Assembly: GCA_964508705.1 (NCBI GenBank)
Contig: CAZDUS010000032.1
Location: forward strand, 1 to 23,688
From: CAZDUS01 sp964508705
Lineage (GTDB): Bacteria; Verrucomicrobiota; Kiritimatiellia; CAIKKV01; CAITUY01
Direction of reading: 5' to 3'
DNA: 23,688 nucleotides
Shown: positions 8,317 through 16,691 of the stretch, piece by piece
Layout of the letters: each line of letters starts with the position of its first letter
How positions within the stretch are numbered: the stretch's first letter is position 1
Notes under the pieces: model-generated
Database searches by the model: none
What the model was told of the DNA's origin: nothing
Seen by the model: only the letters and a program-made list of their open reading frames with translations
Position numbers and translations under genes: made by a program

Positions 8317-9912
8317 ATGAAACCATTACGACGGTGGATGTGTGTTCCGCTTGCGCTTCTGGCAGCAGGCGGGTTGCCTGTTGGCGGAGTCGCGGAGCCG
8401 GTTCCTCTGGGCATGGGGATAGCAGCATCGCGTGTGACGGAGCCGTCGAAGCCGGTTGTTTCGCAGCAACAAAGCCCGACCCCTGCCGTTGCTGTTTCGC
8501 TGTCCTCAAATGATGAAGTCGGGATTGGGACAAAGTTGTTGTGGTATTTGCCGAACCGGTGCATGGATTTGTTGGATATCTTCCGGCTGAGGATGAGAGT
8601 CGGGCCGGGGTTGGCGGCCAATCTGCGTGTGACGGACTACGGGGCGTTTTACTGGGGGCGGTACAACAGTGTTTATCTAGGATTGCCCGGGCCGCGCAAT
8701 GAACAGACGATCCGGTGGCCGGTGGGTTACGAGCAGTTAAACGGGATCGTGATGGGCGGCGTGGATGCCACGGATGATACGCGCCATGGGCCCGACTATG
8801 GGCCCTTCGAAGTTAATTTTGGAGCCCATCTGGCCCTGGTCGGGGTGGACGCCGGCGTTGAGCCCCTTGAGATTGGTGATTTCCTGTTTGGACTGTTCAT
8901 GGTTGATCTCGAGGATGATGACTATCCACGCCGGAATAAGGCGGAACCGAAGATGACGAGCGGAATATCCCGCAGTTCTCAACGGGGTATGTGGGCGGTG
9001 GATGAGAAACCTGCATCATTTGGTGACAACCATGCCAGGCTGGATTACCTGCACACCAATGTTCAACACCGTGTCAGCAGGCCCGTGCGGACGGTGGATG
9101 AATATTTCGCGGTTGAGGGGGTGGAGCGGAAGCCAGTGCCGGATTCCCGCATGCGCTTTGGAATCTATACTGAATTCGTGCGGGAGCAGGGCGTGGAGAT
9201 GGCCTTTCAGCCGGAAGTGGAAATTGAAGTGGCGTTCCCTAATGTGGAGAACCGGCTAAATGTGTTTGTGCAGAGCTCTCAGGCGGATGATCTTCCCGGC
9301 AGCACGTTGTCCGAGCGGGATAACAATGGACTCACTGTCGGTGTACGGCAGAATCTCAAGAAATACGCGATATCAGGGGATATCGGTGTTCGGGCTACCT
9401 GGCCTCCTCGCGCATATGCCCGGGTGACCTGGCATCCGACCTACAACCTTGAACAGTGGTCGATACGTCCCCAACAGAGGTTTTTTGCGGATACCCGGGA
9501 CAAGCTGGGCTCCCTGACGACATTGAAGGTGGATCGCTGGCTTGGTGAAAAGCGGAATTATTTTATCGGGAGTGTTTCATCGGCAAAATACACCACGAAG
9601 AATGAAGATGTCCGTTGGGAGCAGACGTTGAGGGCAGGGCGGGTCCGTGAGCTGATGGATGAAGACAGGCTTTATGAGTTTGAGCGGCAAGACGTGGCCA
9701 GCGGCGGGGATGTTTCATTTGGCGTGTTCGGGACGGACGAAGTGCTGGATACGTACCGCTTGACGGTCGGGATGCGTCGTCCGTTTTACCAGCGATGGAT
9801 ATTCTGGGATGTTGAGCCGGGTATTGAGTGGGATGTTGAAAATGATTACCAGGCGGCGTTCCGCATAACCGTGGGTGTGGACATGATGTTCTGGGGGACG
9901 GCAAGCAAATGA
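8317..9912 (+). CDS. Uncharacterised exported protein, probable C-terminal barrel
   Basis: 531 residues, no family recognised. ATG 8317 follows GTGAGG and starts a signal peptide (VPLALLAAGGLPVGGVA). Residues about 75-220 carry a distinct soluble-looking region (DYGAFYWGRYNSVYLGLPGP, later EIGDFLFGLFMVDLEDDD). From about residue 270 on, strands alternate in barrel fashion (FGIYTEFV, ISGDIGVRATWPP, YARVTWHPTYN, RITVGVDMMFW), so an outer-membrane location is likely. The stop overlaps the start of the next gene as ATGA, so translation of the two is probably coupled. Position, 19 nt after the patatin-barrel gene and three genes before tamA-tamB, suggests a role in outer-membrane assembly or lipid handling; no enzymatic motif is seen. 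Confidence 0.8.
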   Translation: MKPLRRWMCVPLALLAAGGLPVGGVAEPVPLGMGIAASRVTEPSKPVVSQQQSPTPAVAVSLSSNDEVGIGTKLLWYLPNRCMDLLDIFRLRMRVGPGLAANLRVTDYGAFYWGRYNSVYLGLPGPRNEQTIRWPVGYEQLNGIVMGGVDATDDTRHGPDYGPFEVNFGAHLALVGVDAGVEPLEIGDFLFGLFMVDLEDDDYPRRNKAEPKMTSGISRSSQRGMWAVDEKPASFGDNHARLDYLHTNVQHRVSRPVRTVDEYFAVEGVERKPVPDSRMRFGIYTEFVREQGVEMAFQPEVEIEVAFPNVENRLNVFVQSSQADDLPGSTLSERDNNGLTVGVRQNLKKYAISGDIGVRATWPPRAYARVTWHPTYNLEQWSIRPQQRFFADTRDKLGSLTTLKVDRWLGEKRNYFIGSVSSAKYTTKNEDVRWEQTLRAGRVRELMDEDRLYEFERQDVASGGDVSFGVFGTDEVLDTYRLTVGMRRPFYQRWIFWDVEPGIEWDVENDYQAAFRITVGVDMMFWGTASK

Positions 9913-10583
9913 TCAGTACGCAGATGTCGTTGAGATGGGTGGCGATGATGTGGCTGTCGTTCATCACCGCGTGTGCGGCGGGTGAATTTGTGAAGATGGA
10001 GCCGCGGGACTCGGCTCGCGGGTATCTGGCGCGCCTGCTGATCAACGAGAATCCCTTTCCGGGTGAGCGTGGGTATATCAGCGTGGAAGATTCCAAGGCG
10101 GGGATGAGGCAGGTGTTGTGGGTGTTGCATGGGCGCATGCATTTGATACCCGCCGGGTACACGCAGTCACAGATTTGCGCTACCCGTTCCAAAAATATAC
10201 TCGACGTGATCACGGCTAAGAACCAGTGCGAAGGTTTTTCCCGTGACGCCAATGGCAAGCCCGCCATGGCGCCGCGTGTCGAAGAACGTCTACGATACCT
10301 TGAGAGTATCGCGAACAAGGGGGGGAAGCCGGGCAAATTCGCCGAGCTGTTGAATTACGGGCAGGGGCTGGCTACGGCTTATGAAGAGGGGGGCATTGAA
10401 GAAGCCGACCGATTTGCGGGGATTGAAAGGATTCATTCAACCCTGGTGACCGGTCGCGCCTATTCATGGATGACGGACAAGGATTGCTATAACCCCGGGG
10501 GTAATTTTGTGGCGATTCCGGATGTGCAGGGCGGGTCGCCCGGAGGGAATCGATTCTTCACCTTGCGAAAGGAACCAAAGTGA
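9909..10583 (+). CDS. Putative lipoprotein, possible SleB/CwlJ-like cell wall hydrolase
   Basis: 224 residues. The start overlaps the previous stop (ATGA). The N-terminus is a lipoprotein signal with lipobox ITAC, acylated Cys22. The mature part resembles the SleB/Hydrolase_2 layout: LARLLINENPFPGERGY (possible catalytic Glu at 47 or 53), then an alpha-helical stretch GMRQVLWVLHGRM, then ILDVITAKNQCEGF where the family has a similar loop with GQF, and a final GGNRFFTL close to the family's GNHxFY end. If right, it would cleave peptidoglycan next to the outer membrane. The match is by eye and weak; an unrelated helical lipoprotein is the alternative. Its stop overlaps the next start as GTGA. 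Confidence 0.7.
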   Translation: MISTQMSLRWVAMMWLSFITACAAGEFVKMEPRDSARGYLARLLINENPFPGERGYISVEDSKAGMRQVLWVLHGRMHLIPAGYTQSQICATRSKNILDVITAKNQCEGFSRDANGKPAMAPRVEERLRYLESIANKGGKPGKFAELLNYGQGLATAYEEGGIEEADRFAGIERIHSTLVTGRAYSWMTDKDCYNPGGNFVAIPDVQGGSPGGNRFFTLRKEPK

Positions 10584-11497
10584 ACAGGACTGACTCTATG
10601 CTGAAGCGAATGGGTATGCTCGTGTGCGTGGCGGCGATTGGCGTGGCGCTTTCCGCATCCTGTGTGTCGCGGACGGGGGCCCCAGCCTCAGCCAACCCTC
10701 AAGGTGTTTCCGTGGGTGCTCAGACTGTTCCTGCGGAACTTATGGATACGAAATACCTGTATGAAATAGTTCGGCATGTTTACCGGTGGGCTCTTGATGA
10801 GAATGATGTGGATGACCTTGCCGGGATAAAGGATTTTCCGTTCTGGGTGAAGATGGTAAATCAACCGCTCGACGAGGGTGACAAAAGTCAAATTGCGGAA
10901 ATCACAATGCCGCTGGTTGGTGTAAAGGTGAGGGTTAAAAAGCCGAATTACACCATCGAGGAAATGAGTGTTGCGGTGACAGGGCGGACCTATCGAATTA
11001 CTAATGTTTCCAAGATTGACATTCCACGAAAGCCTGATGGAAAGCACCGTGTGATCAATGTCAGTTATGCCGAAATGAGGGAGTATTTATTCAGGACCAG
11101 GGCGGAGGCGACATTTCCGGATGAAGCGTTGCGCGAGCGGCTGCGAGTCGCGGTGCGGACTCAGTTGGGCGTGAACCCGGAGGGGCGATTCCCCGGCAGG
11201 CAGATTGTTCATTTGGCTCCGCTATCGCCCGTGGCGAATGAGGTTTGGATTTACTGGGAGAACAGCCGCCTGCTCATACGGTTTGCGTCGGATATTGATC
11301 TTGTTGATCCTGCGGTGTGGAAGCACGAAACGCTGATGGTAAAAACGTGGGATGTTTTGAATCAGGTAGTGGTGTCGCTGGATGAATCGGCCGGGAGCAA
11401 CGCATTCATGACGCGTGATCAGATCGGGCGAGCACTATACAATTGCCTTGTTCTGGGGCAACGCCTTGAAGTTACCAATCCGCAGGTAGAGAAATAG
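10580..11497 (+). CDS. Uncharacterised exported protein, possible lipoprotein
   Basis: 305 residues, unknown family. GTG 10580 overlaps the preceding TGA and has GAAAGGA 6-7 nt upstream; ATG 10598 is an alternative. The hydrophobic start (MLVCVAAIGVALSASC) may end in a non-standard lipobox with Cys28, followed by a Ser/Ala/Pro linker typical of lipoproteins. The rest mixes helix and strand, with a region of short strands around 95-145 (PLVGVKVRVKKPNYTIEEMS) and a helical C-terminal third ending EVTNPQVEK. No catalytic motif is seen. It lies 19 nt before tamA and is tightly coupled upstream, so it is probably part of the same envelope function. Confidence 0.78.
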   Translation: MNRTDSMLKRMGMLVCVAAIGVALSASCVSRTGAPASANPQGVSVGAQTVPAELMDTKYLYEIVRHVYRWALDENDVDDLAGIKDFPFWVKMVNQPLDEGDKSQIAEITMPLVGVKVRVKKPNYTIEEMSVAVTGRTYRITNVSKIDIPRKPDGKHRVINVSYAEMREYLFRTRAEATFPDEALRERLRVAVRTQLGVNPEGRFPGRQIVHLAPLSPVANEVWIYWENSRLLIRFASDIDLVDPAVWKHETLMVKTWDVLNQVVVSLDESAGSNAFMTRDQIGRALYNCLVLGQRLEVTNPQVEK

Positions 11498-11516
11498 GAT
11501 TTGTTCATTTGAAGGC

Positions 11517-13319
11517 GTGAATCCAAACAGATCAATGATGCTGACTCGAGCCAACGCGCTGGCCACGATGGTTGCCGTGAGCGTTAATTTTGTAGCGATA
11601 TTGCCTTGCGTGACCTTCGGTGCCAATGAGACGGTGGTTTACAAGGCTCAGGTAAAAGGGTTGTGGGCCGGGGATCTCAAGTATGCTGTTGTCGAGCAAT
11701 CCTTGACGATGTCCCTCGTTAAGCAACCGCCAGCGACCCTGCTACAGCTTCAGAGACGCGTAGAGCAGGATATTCCAGCCATGACGGCTGCCCTAAAGGC
11801 TCGGGGATATCTGGAGGCCAGTATTGTATTTGACGTTGCCACGAACCGGACCCCGGTGCGTGTGACGTTCCGGGTGTTCAAGGGGCCCCTCTATAAGGTC
11901 AGCGCTTTTCGTGTGGTGTATACCAACGCCGCGGAAATGATTTCGCAACCGACACGCAGGGGGATTAAAGTGAGTCGTCCTGCGGCACGGGAGAGTGTGG
12001 ATGAGGATGAAGCGGCAGCATTAAGATATCTGCAAAAAAAGGGCTATCCTCAACCCAGGAAACTGGGTGATGTTGTGACCCGAAACGAAGTTTGTAAAAC
12101 TGTGGATGTGGTCTGTCTGATTGATCCGGGTCGAAAGTCCAAACTGGGCGCGGCGGAAATTACAGGTAATAATCAAGTTAACACCAAATATATGAACCGA
12201 CGGATTCCCTGGCGGTTTGGTGACCCCTATAACATTGCGACCGTGGAGGAGCTTGAAAAGGAACTGCTGGAGACTGGGCTTTTTCGGACGGTTCGGGTTG
12301 CGGTCACGAATCAGTCGGATGCCGCAGGTCTTTTGCCCGTGCGGGTAAGCGTTGTTGAGCGTCCCTTTCGCACCGTGAAGGCGGGGGTGTCCTACTATAC
12401 GGATGAGGGAGCCGGGGTTTCCGGTAGTTGGGAACACCGCAACCTGTTCGGAGGTGCGGAATCCCTATCCATCGATCTATTGGTTTCAGAAATCAAATAT
12501 GGGGCAAGAAGTCGCTATACACAGCCGGACTTTACTGCCCGTAACGCTGACCTGCATTGGGATATTGATTTGATCCATGAAAGCCCCGATGCCTATGAAA
12601 GCGATCATGCGCGTACAGCAGCGTTTCTGGAGAAGAGGATGGGGGACGATTTAACGCTTACGGGTGGTGGAGCTTTCGAGTGGGATAAGGTCGAGCAATC
12701 CGGCGAGTTGGAACGGTATAGTCTACTATCGGTTCCGTTAATCATGGATGTGGATCGGCGTGATGATGAGTTAGATCCAACAAAGGGGATGGCTGTGAGA
12801 CTGGCCGCCGAACCTTTTGAAGATGTTGCCAGCGATGTTGGGTTTTTGAAGTCGCAGGGGGATGCGAGTGCGTTTTTCAAAATTATTCGCTCACCGCAGA
12901 CAGTGTTGGCCATGCGGGTTACGTCAGGATCGATTAGCGGAGAGGAGGTGGGTGATGTTCCTGCGGATAAGCGGTTTTATGTCGGTGGTGGTGGCACAGT
13001 CCGGGGTTATAAATATCAAACGGTTGGTCCAATGGAAGATGGAGAGCCGATGGGCGGTAACTCAATGGCGGCAGTATCCTCGGAATTAAGGCTTCGATGG
13101 GCGAGGACGATGGGAGTTGCAGCCTTTGTGGATGGTGGCATGGCTTATGTGGATTCGCGTCCTGATTTCGAAATCCCGTTTCTATGGGGCATTGGAGGCG
13201 GGGTTCGTTACTATTTGGGAATGACTCCGTTGAGAGTGGATGTCGCTTTCCCCTTGAACAAGAGGAATGAGATTGATGCTGACTTCCAGATTTACGTGAG
13301 CTTGGGGCAATCGTTCTGA
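11517..13319 (+). CDS. tamA: TamA-like outer-membrane assembly protein (Omp85 family)
   Basis: Outer-membrane half of the translocation and assembly module. 600 residues from GTG 11517; ATG 11535 is possible, and neither has an ideal ribosome site. After a signal peptide come POTRA-like repeats, the last from about 209 (LGAAEITGNNQVNTKYMNRRIPWRFGDPY) to 280, then an Omp85 barrel from about 285. The family's lid-lock motif VRGY is at 495-498 (R496), and the end GGGVRYYLGMTPLRVDVAFPL..YVSLGQSF has the conserved last strands and terminal Phe. tamB follows after 7 nt, the classical arrangement. TamA homologues insert some barrel proteins into the outer membrane; with two POTRA-barrel proteins in this run the exact clients are open. 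A slippery A-AAA-AAG lies at 12035-12041 (see findings). Confidence 0.92.
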   Translation: MNPNRSMMLTRANALATMVAVSVNFVAILPCVTFGANETVVYKAQVKGLWAGDLKYAVVEQSLTMSLVKQPPATLLQLQRRVEQDIPAMTAALKARGYLEASIVFDVATNRTPVRVTFRVFKGPLYKVSAFRVVYTNAAEMISQPTRRGIKVSRPAARESVDEDEAAALRYLQKKGYPQPRKLGDVVTRNEVCKTVDVVCLIDPGRKSKLGAAEITGNNQVNTKYMNRRIPWRFGDPYNIATVEELEKELLETGLFRTVRVAVTNQSDAAGLLPVRVSVVERPFRTVKAGVSYYTDEGAGVSGSWEHRNLFGGAESLSIDLLVSEIKYGARSRYTQPDFTARNADLHWDIDLIHESPDAYESDHARTAAFLEKRMGDDLTLTGGGAFEWDKVEQSGELERYSLLSVPLIMDVDRRDDELDPTKGMAVRLAAEPFEDVASDVGFLKSQGDASAFFKIIRSPQTVLAMRVTSGSISGEEVGDVPADKRFYVGGGGTVRGYKYQTVGPMEDGEPMGGNSMAAVSSELRLRWARTMGVAAFVDGGMAYVDSRPDFEIPFLWGIGGGVRYYLGMTPLRVDVAFPLNKRNEIDADFQIYVSLGQSF

Positions 13320-13326
13320 GTAAAAA

Positions 13327-16170
13327 ATGAAGAGCAACAGGAAAAAATGGTGGAGACGATGTCTGGCAGGTGGACTCCTAGCCCTCTGCCTTGGATTGAT
13401 CCTGTTCATATTTCTTGTTGGGACGGATGCCGGCAGAAGCGTGTTGGATGCACAGTTGTCGCGGGCGTTGTCAAAGGATGACGGCCCGGCACGGGTGAAA
13501 GGAGTTCGGCTTTCTTGGATGGGGTCATTAGCCGTTGATGAAATGTCGTTATCCGATTCCGAAGGACGATGGCTGTTTTTACGCGACGTCGAGCTTGATA
13601 TTGAATGGCGGGCGTTAGTGACTGGGCGGATTGAGTTGAAAAAGGTGAAAATGGCGCTGGTCGAATGGTCCCGTTTTCCTGCGGCGAAGGAGCGAGGTAA
13701 TGCAAAACAAACGAATCACTTGCCTGGATTTCGCGTGGGTGAAGCGGTAGTCGGCGCTGTGCGGTTAGGTGCGGGAGTCAGCGGTGTTCCTCTGACGGCT
13801 AAGCATTTTCGCGCAACAGCACAATGCGAGGAACAGCAAGGAGCGGCTAGGCTAGGCTTTAAGGTTGCGGCGGATGAAGTGTTGCTATCCACATCCACTG
13901 TTGAGCAAGTGGAGGCGACGGTTGAATTAGTGATTCGTGATACTGGCTGGGAGGTGACGCAGTGTGACCTTCGTGTAAATGGCGGGAGCGCTTTGGTGAG
14001 TTGCAGACGGGCTGGCGAAGGCATGTGGCCGATTGGGAAAATGAACCTTGAGTTTGCCGTCGCCTCGGTGTGGTTGCGCAGTTTGTGGCCAGGCTTGGAA
14101 TCGGGTAAGGCTGAACTGGAGGTGACGAGCGGGGTACAGTCGAATGATTTGGGCGTTGTTCAATTCCGCATGGCGCTGACTAATTTACAGGCACAGGCCT
14201 TGCGAGCAAACGAGGCCATGCTGGAAGGTCAATTGAGGAGGCATTCCTTGTCGTCAAATGTTGGGATTAGGGCAAGCGCCTCCTTTCGTGATGCAATAGC
14301 CGGGGGCGTGATTGTTTCGAGCGCTGTGGTGAGGATCGATGGAGATTGCCGTTCATTGAATGTGGACAGCGTTGTGAAGGGATTGATGGCGGGTCAGGCG
14401 GCAGAGTTGGATATCGGAGGGAGCATACAGTGTGGGTCCATGATTGACGTCCAATTGTCACGGGCGACAGTGGGTTGGGCGGGCATCAGGGCGGAGGTGT
14501 CGGAACCTTTGAGAGTCAGGGTGGGGAATGGAACCAACGTGATTACAGCGGCATGGCACGCCGAAGTGTCTGATATGGAGTCGGTTTCCAATGTGGTTGG
14601 TAAGGGTGTGAAGGGGCGACTGGTGGCTGATCTGGCGATCAGGGGGCGTCTTGATGCTCCGGAGATAGGAGGAAGACTAGCATGCGAGGGGCTTGTGGCA
14701 CCATGGCAGGGATTGAGCAGGGTGTCGGCGGTGAGTGGAAATTTCAATGCGTCGATCTCGAATGGAGTATTGAGGTCTGAATTTTCGGCTGCGACGGTCA
14801 TTGGGGCTGAAATTGCGGCCACGCTGGCGGCGCCGATGCAACTCTCATTATGGCCTTGGGCCGTCAAAATGGATCGTGACGGGGTTTCCGAGGCGGATGT
14901 TAAGGCGAAGTTGGATCTTTCAATTCTCAAGGGGATGGACATCTTTGCCAATGGAAGGATCGGGGGGCGACTTGATCTTGTGGTATCGCGTCGCGGAACT
15001 CTGGCCGATGGCGTCGTTATGGGAACTTGCACTCTGGAAAATGGAGAGTATGAGAATTTTGTGTTGGGAACCATGATTCGGAAGGCAAGCATTAGGTTGG
15101 TTGCCAGTAACGACACTTTGGTGGTGGAATCGGGCGAGGCGACGGATGGAGGGGCGGGGAAGTTGTCGTTGGTTGGTCGTATTCAGACGGACCTTGAGAA
15201 GGGGTTGCCATATGTCTTTGAGGTTGCCTGCAGGAAGGCACGTCTTTTGCGCCGATCGGATGCGAGTGCAACGGTTTCCGGGAAAGTTCAAGTCCGTGGC
15301 TCGTTATCGTCAGTGCTGATTGATGGCAAGGTGCAGATTGATGAAGCGTTGATTCAGCTTCAAAACGTGAGATATGAACCGCCGGAGGAATTAGGGGCCG
15401 TATCGAAGAAGAAGGCACAGGTTGGAGAGCGAGCGAAAGGGAACACCAACATTTGCCTGCGTCTGGCGATTGATATTCCGGGGACGCTTTATGTGCGGGG
15501 GCGGACGCTGGATTCAGTGTGGGCGGGTAATTTGGGACTCAATTATGAGGGAGGGGGGATGGGGATGAGCGGATTTCTGGAACCAAGACGTGGGACGCTC
15601 TTGTTGCTGAAACGGCCATTCAAATTATCCGAAGGGAGGCTGGAGTTCGTCGGGGAATGGCCACCGGATCCTTCGTTTCGTGTGAATGCAATATACAATC
15701 GAACAGATATCCAAGCGCAGGTGAGCATTGTGGGGGAAAGGGGTAATCAGGAGATAACGCTTTCGTCAGAGCCGGCATTACCGGAAGATGAGATTCTATC
15801 CAGAGTGTTGTTCGGTAAGGATATGTCCACGGTGACCCCCTTGCAGGCGCTTTCACTGGCATCGGAAGCGACCAAGCTTAAGCAGATGGGGGGTGGCACG
15901 GGGATTATGGGGGACGTGCAGGATGCGGTGGGGATTGATAGGATCGAGTTTCGGGAATCCGGGGAGGGGGGGGAGGCTCCGGAGGTTGCGGCAGGCAAAT
16001 ATTTAGGGGATCGTTCGTATGTGGAGATGCGGAGATCAACCTCCACGACGGAAGCCGAGAAGTCGAGGATCTATTTAGAGCATGAGCTTCGACCTAATGT
16101 TGTGTTGGAAGCCGAGAGTGGATTCGAGATGCGCTCAGGGATAGGAATTTTCTGGAAGCATGATTATTGA
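13327..16170 (+). CDS. tamB: TamB-like inner-membrane-anchored protein (DUF490, AsmA-like)
   Basis: Periplasm-spanning partner of TamA. 947 residues, shorter than the roughly 1,260 of E. coli TamB. ATG 13327, 7 nt after tamA. A single membrane anchor lies at about 13-35 (LAGGLLALCLGLILFIFLVG), then long stretches of repeating beta strands as in the hydrophobic-groove AsmA/TamB fold, and the diagnostic DUF490 C-terminus: PPDPSF at about 779, EPALPEDEILSRVLFG near 812, and a barrel-contacting end (LEAESGFEMRSGIGIFWKHDY). Family members move phospholipid between membranes and help barrel assembly. A run of eight G lies at 15966-15973, within the C-terminal domain, inside a G-rich segment coding Gly/Glu. 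Confidence 0.93.
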   Translation: MKSNRKKWWRRCLAGGLLALCLGLILFIFLVGTDAGRSVLDAQLSRALSKDDGPARVKGVRLSWMGSLAVDEMSLSDSEGRWLFLRDVELDIEWRALVTGRIELKKVKMALVEWSRFPAAKERGNAKQTNHLPGFRVGEAVVGAVRLGAGVSGVPLTAKHFRATAQCEEQQGAARLGFKVAADEVLLSTSTVEQVEATVELVIRDTGWEVTQCDLRVNGGSALVSCRRAGEGMWPIGKMNLEFAVASVWLRSLWPGLESGKAELEVTSGVQSNDLGVVQFRMALTNLQAQALRANEAMLEGQLRRHSLSSNVGIRASASFRDAIAGGVIVSSAVVRIDGDCRSLNVDSVVKGLMAGQAAELDIGGSIQCGSMIDVQLSRATVGWAGIRAEVSEPLRVRVGNGTNVITAAWHAEVSDMESVSNVVGKGVKGRLVADLAIRGRLDAPEIGGRLACEGLVAPWQGLSRVSAVSGNFNASISNGVLRSEFSAATVIGAEIAATLAAPMQLSLWPWAVKMDRDGVSEADVKAKLDLSILKGMDIFANGRIGGRLDLVVSRRGTLADGVVMGTCTLENGEYENFVLGTMIRKASIRLVASNDTLVVESGEATDGGAGKLSLVGRIQTDLEKGLPYVFEVACRKARLLRRSDASATVSGKVQVRGSLSSVLIDGKVQIDEALIQLQNVRYEPPEELGAVSKKKAQVGERAKGNTNICLRLAIDIPGTLYVRGRTLDSVWAGNLGLNYEGGGMGMSGFLEPRRGTLLLLKRPFKLSEGRLEFVGEWPPDPSFRVNAIYNRTDIQAQVSIVGERGNQEITLSSEPALPEDEILSRVLFGKDMSTVTPLQALSLASEATKLKQMGGGTGIMGDVQDAVGIDRIEFRESGEGGEAPEVAAGKYLGDRSYVEMRRSTSTTEAEKSRIYLEHELRPNVVLEAESGFEMRSGIGIFWKHDY

Positions 16171-16241
16171 TCCAATAAGAGCGGTTGGATTACGAAAGAA
16201 TGCGGAATTCGAGAAAGCTCACGCCGGACGACGGGGTTTCA

Positions 16242-16691
16242 TTATGCTTGTCGTGAGGCGGGGCAAATGGCGGTAAGATTTTCGTATCTCCAGGTGAAAG
16301 GGAAATTCCGGCATTGTTGAGGTTTTGCGGATTGGATATGGCAGAGGGAGTGAAGGGAAGGAGGGGGAGGTTTAGGGGGCATAGGGAACGTGTTGTCGTT
16401 CCCTAATGCTTCGGAAGACAGGAAGATACAGGAACCGTCAGGATTATCCAGTAGCGCCAACCCGTGACGGTCTTCACGCAGACGTGTATAGCGGGCTGTG
16501 AATGTCTGCGTGTCGTTACCCAGCATTGCGGCAATGGATTCCGCCTCGCCATTCACCAGGCGTACTTCCCCGCTATGCCGACAACAATTACCACAACGCT
16601 GGCAGGCGAACGGTTGGGGTGAGCACCCCGCACCTTGATCCTCTTCCTCAAAAGGAGGGGAAGAGGAATGTACTGGCGTGGGGGTGGTCAT
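16242..16691 (-). CDS. YkgJ-type cysteine-cluster protein (putative metal-binding)
   Basis: 149 residues, family of putative zinc/iron-chelating proteins of unknown role. The core is C30-Q-R-C33-G-N-C36-C37, then C88, C117, C127 (QQCRNFPF) and C143. Between C88 and C117 there is a proline-rich segment of about 25 residues (PMPPKPPPPS) not usual for the family; its DNA is a palindrome beside a G-rich tract, and a second palindrome underlies residues about 9-18. ATG 16691 directly follows the gpmI stop, and no later start precedes the first cysteine motif. Both insertions keep the frame, so the protein may still fold. Cotranscribed with gpmI; no functional link is known. Confidence 0.85.
   Translation of the reverse strand: MTTPTPVHSSSPPFEEEDQGAGCSPQPFACQRCGNCCRHSGEVRLVNGEAESIAAMLGNDTQTFTARYTRLREDRHGLALLDNPDGSCIFLSSEALGNDNTFPMPPKPPPPSLHSLCHIQSAKPQQCRNFPFTWRYENLTAICPASRQA
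16346..16379 (+). other. G-quadruplex-type motif within ykgJ
   Basis: Four G-tracts at 16346-16348, 16355-16357, 16363-16367 and 16375-16379, separated by loops of 6, 5 and 7 nt, fit the G3+N1-7 pattern. The G-rich strand is the template strand of the ykgJ-type gene, so the mRNA is C-rich and codes the proline run. It abuts the palindrome at 16379-16409. Confidence 0.5.
16379..16409. repeat. Palindromic element inside the ykgJ-type gene
   Basis: Arms GCAT-AGGGAACG (16379-16390) and CGTTCCCT-A-ATGC (16397-16409) pair over 12 bp with one bulged A and a 6-nt loop. It lies in the coding region at the place where the protein has a non-family insertion. Confidence 0.6.
16640..16666. repeat. Second palindrome, near the ykgJ-type N-terminus
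   Basis: CCTCTT then CCTC (16640-16649) pair with GAGG (16655-16658) and AAGAGG (16661-16666), with two bulged G at 16659-16660 and a 5-nt loop. The surrounding sequence reads in another frame as HLDPLPQKEG, a signature of small dispersed palindromic repeats common in many bacterial genomes. Confidence 0.45.

Noticed and set aside
10319..10325. Run of seven G in the SleB-like gene as a phase-variable tract
   Set aside because: Short, within a normal Lys-Gly-Gly context, and no sign of an alternative product.
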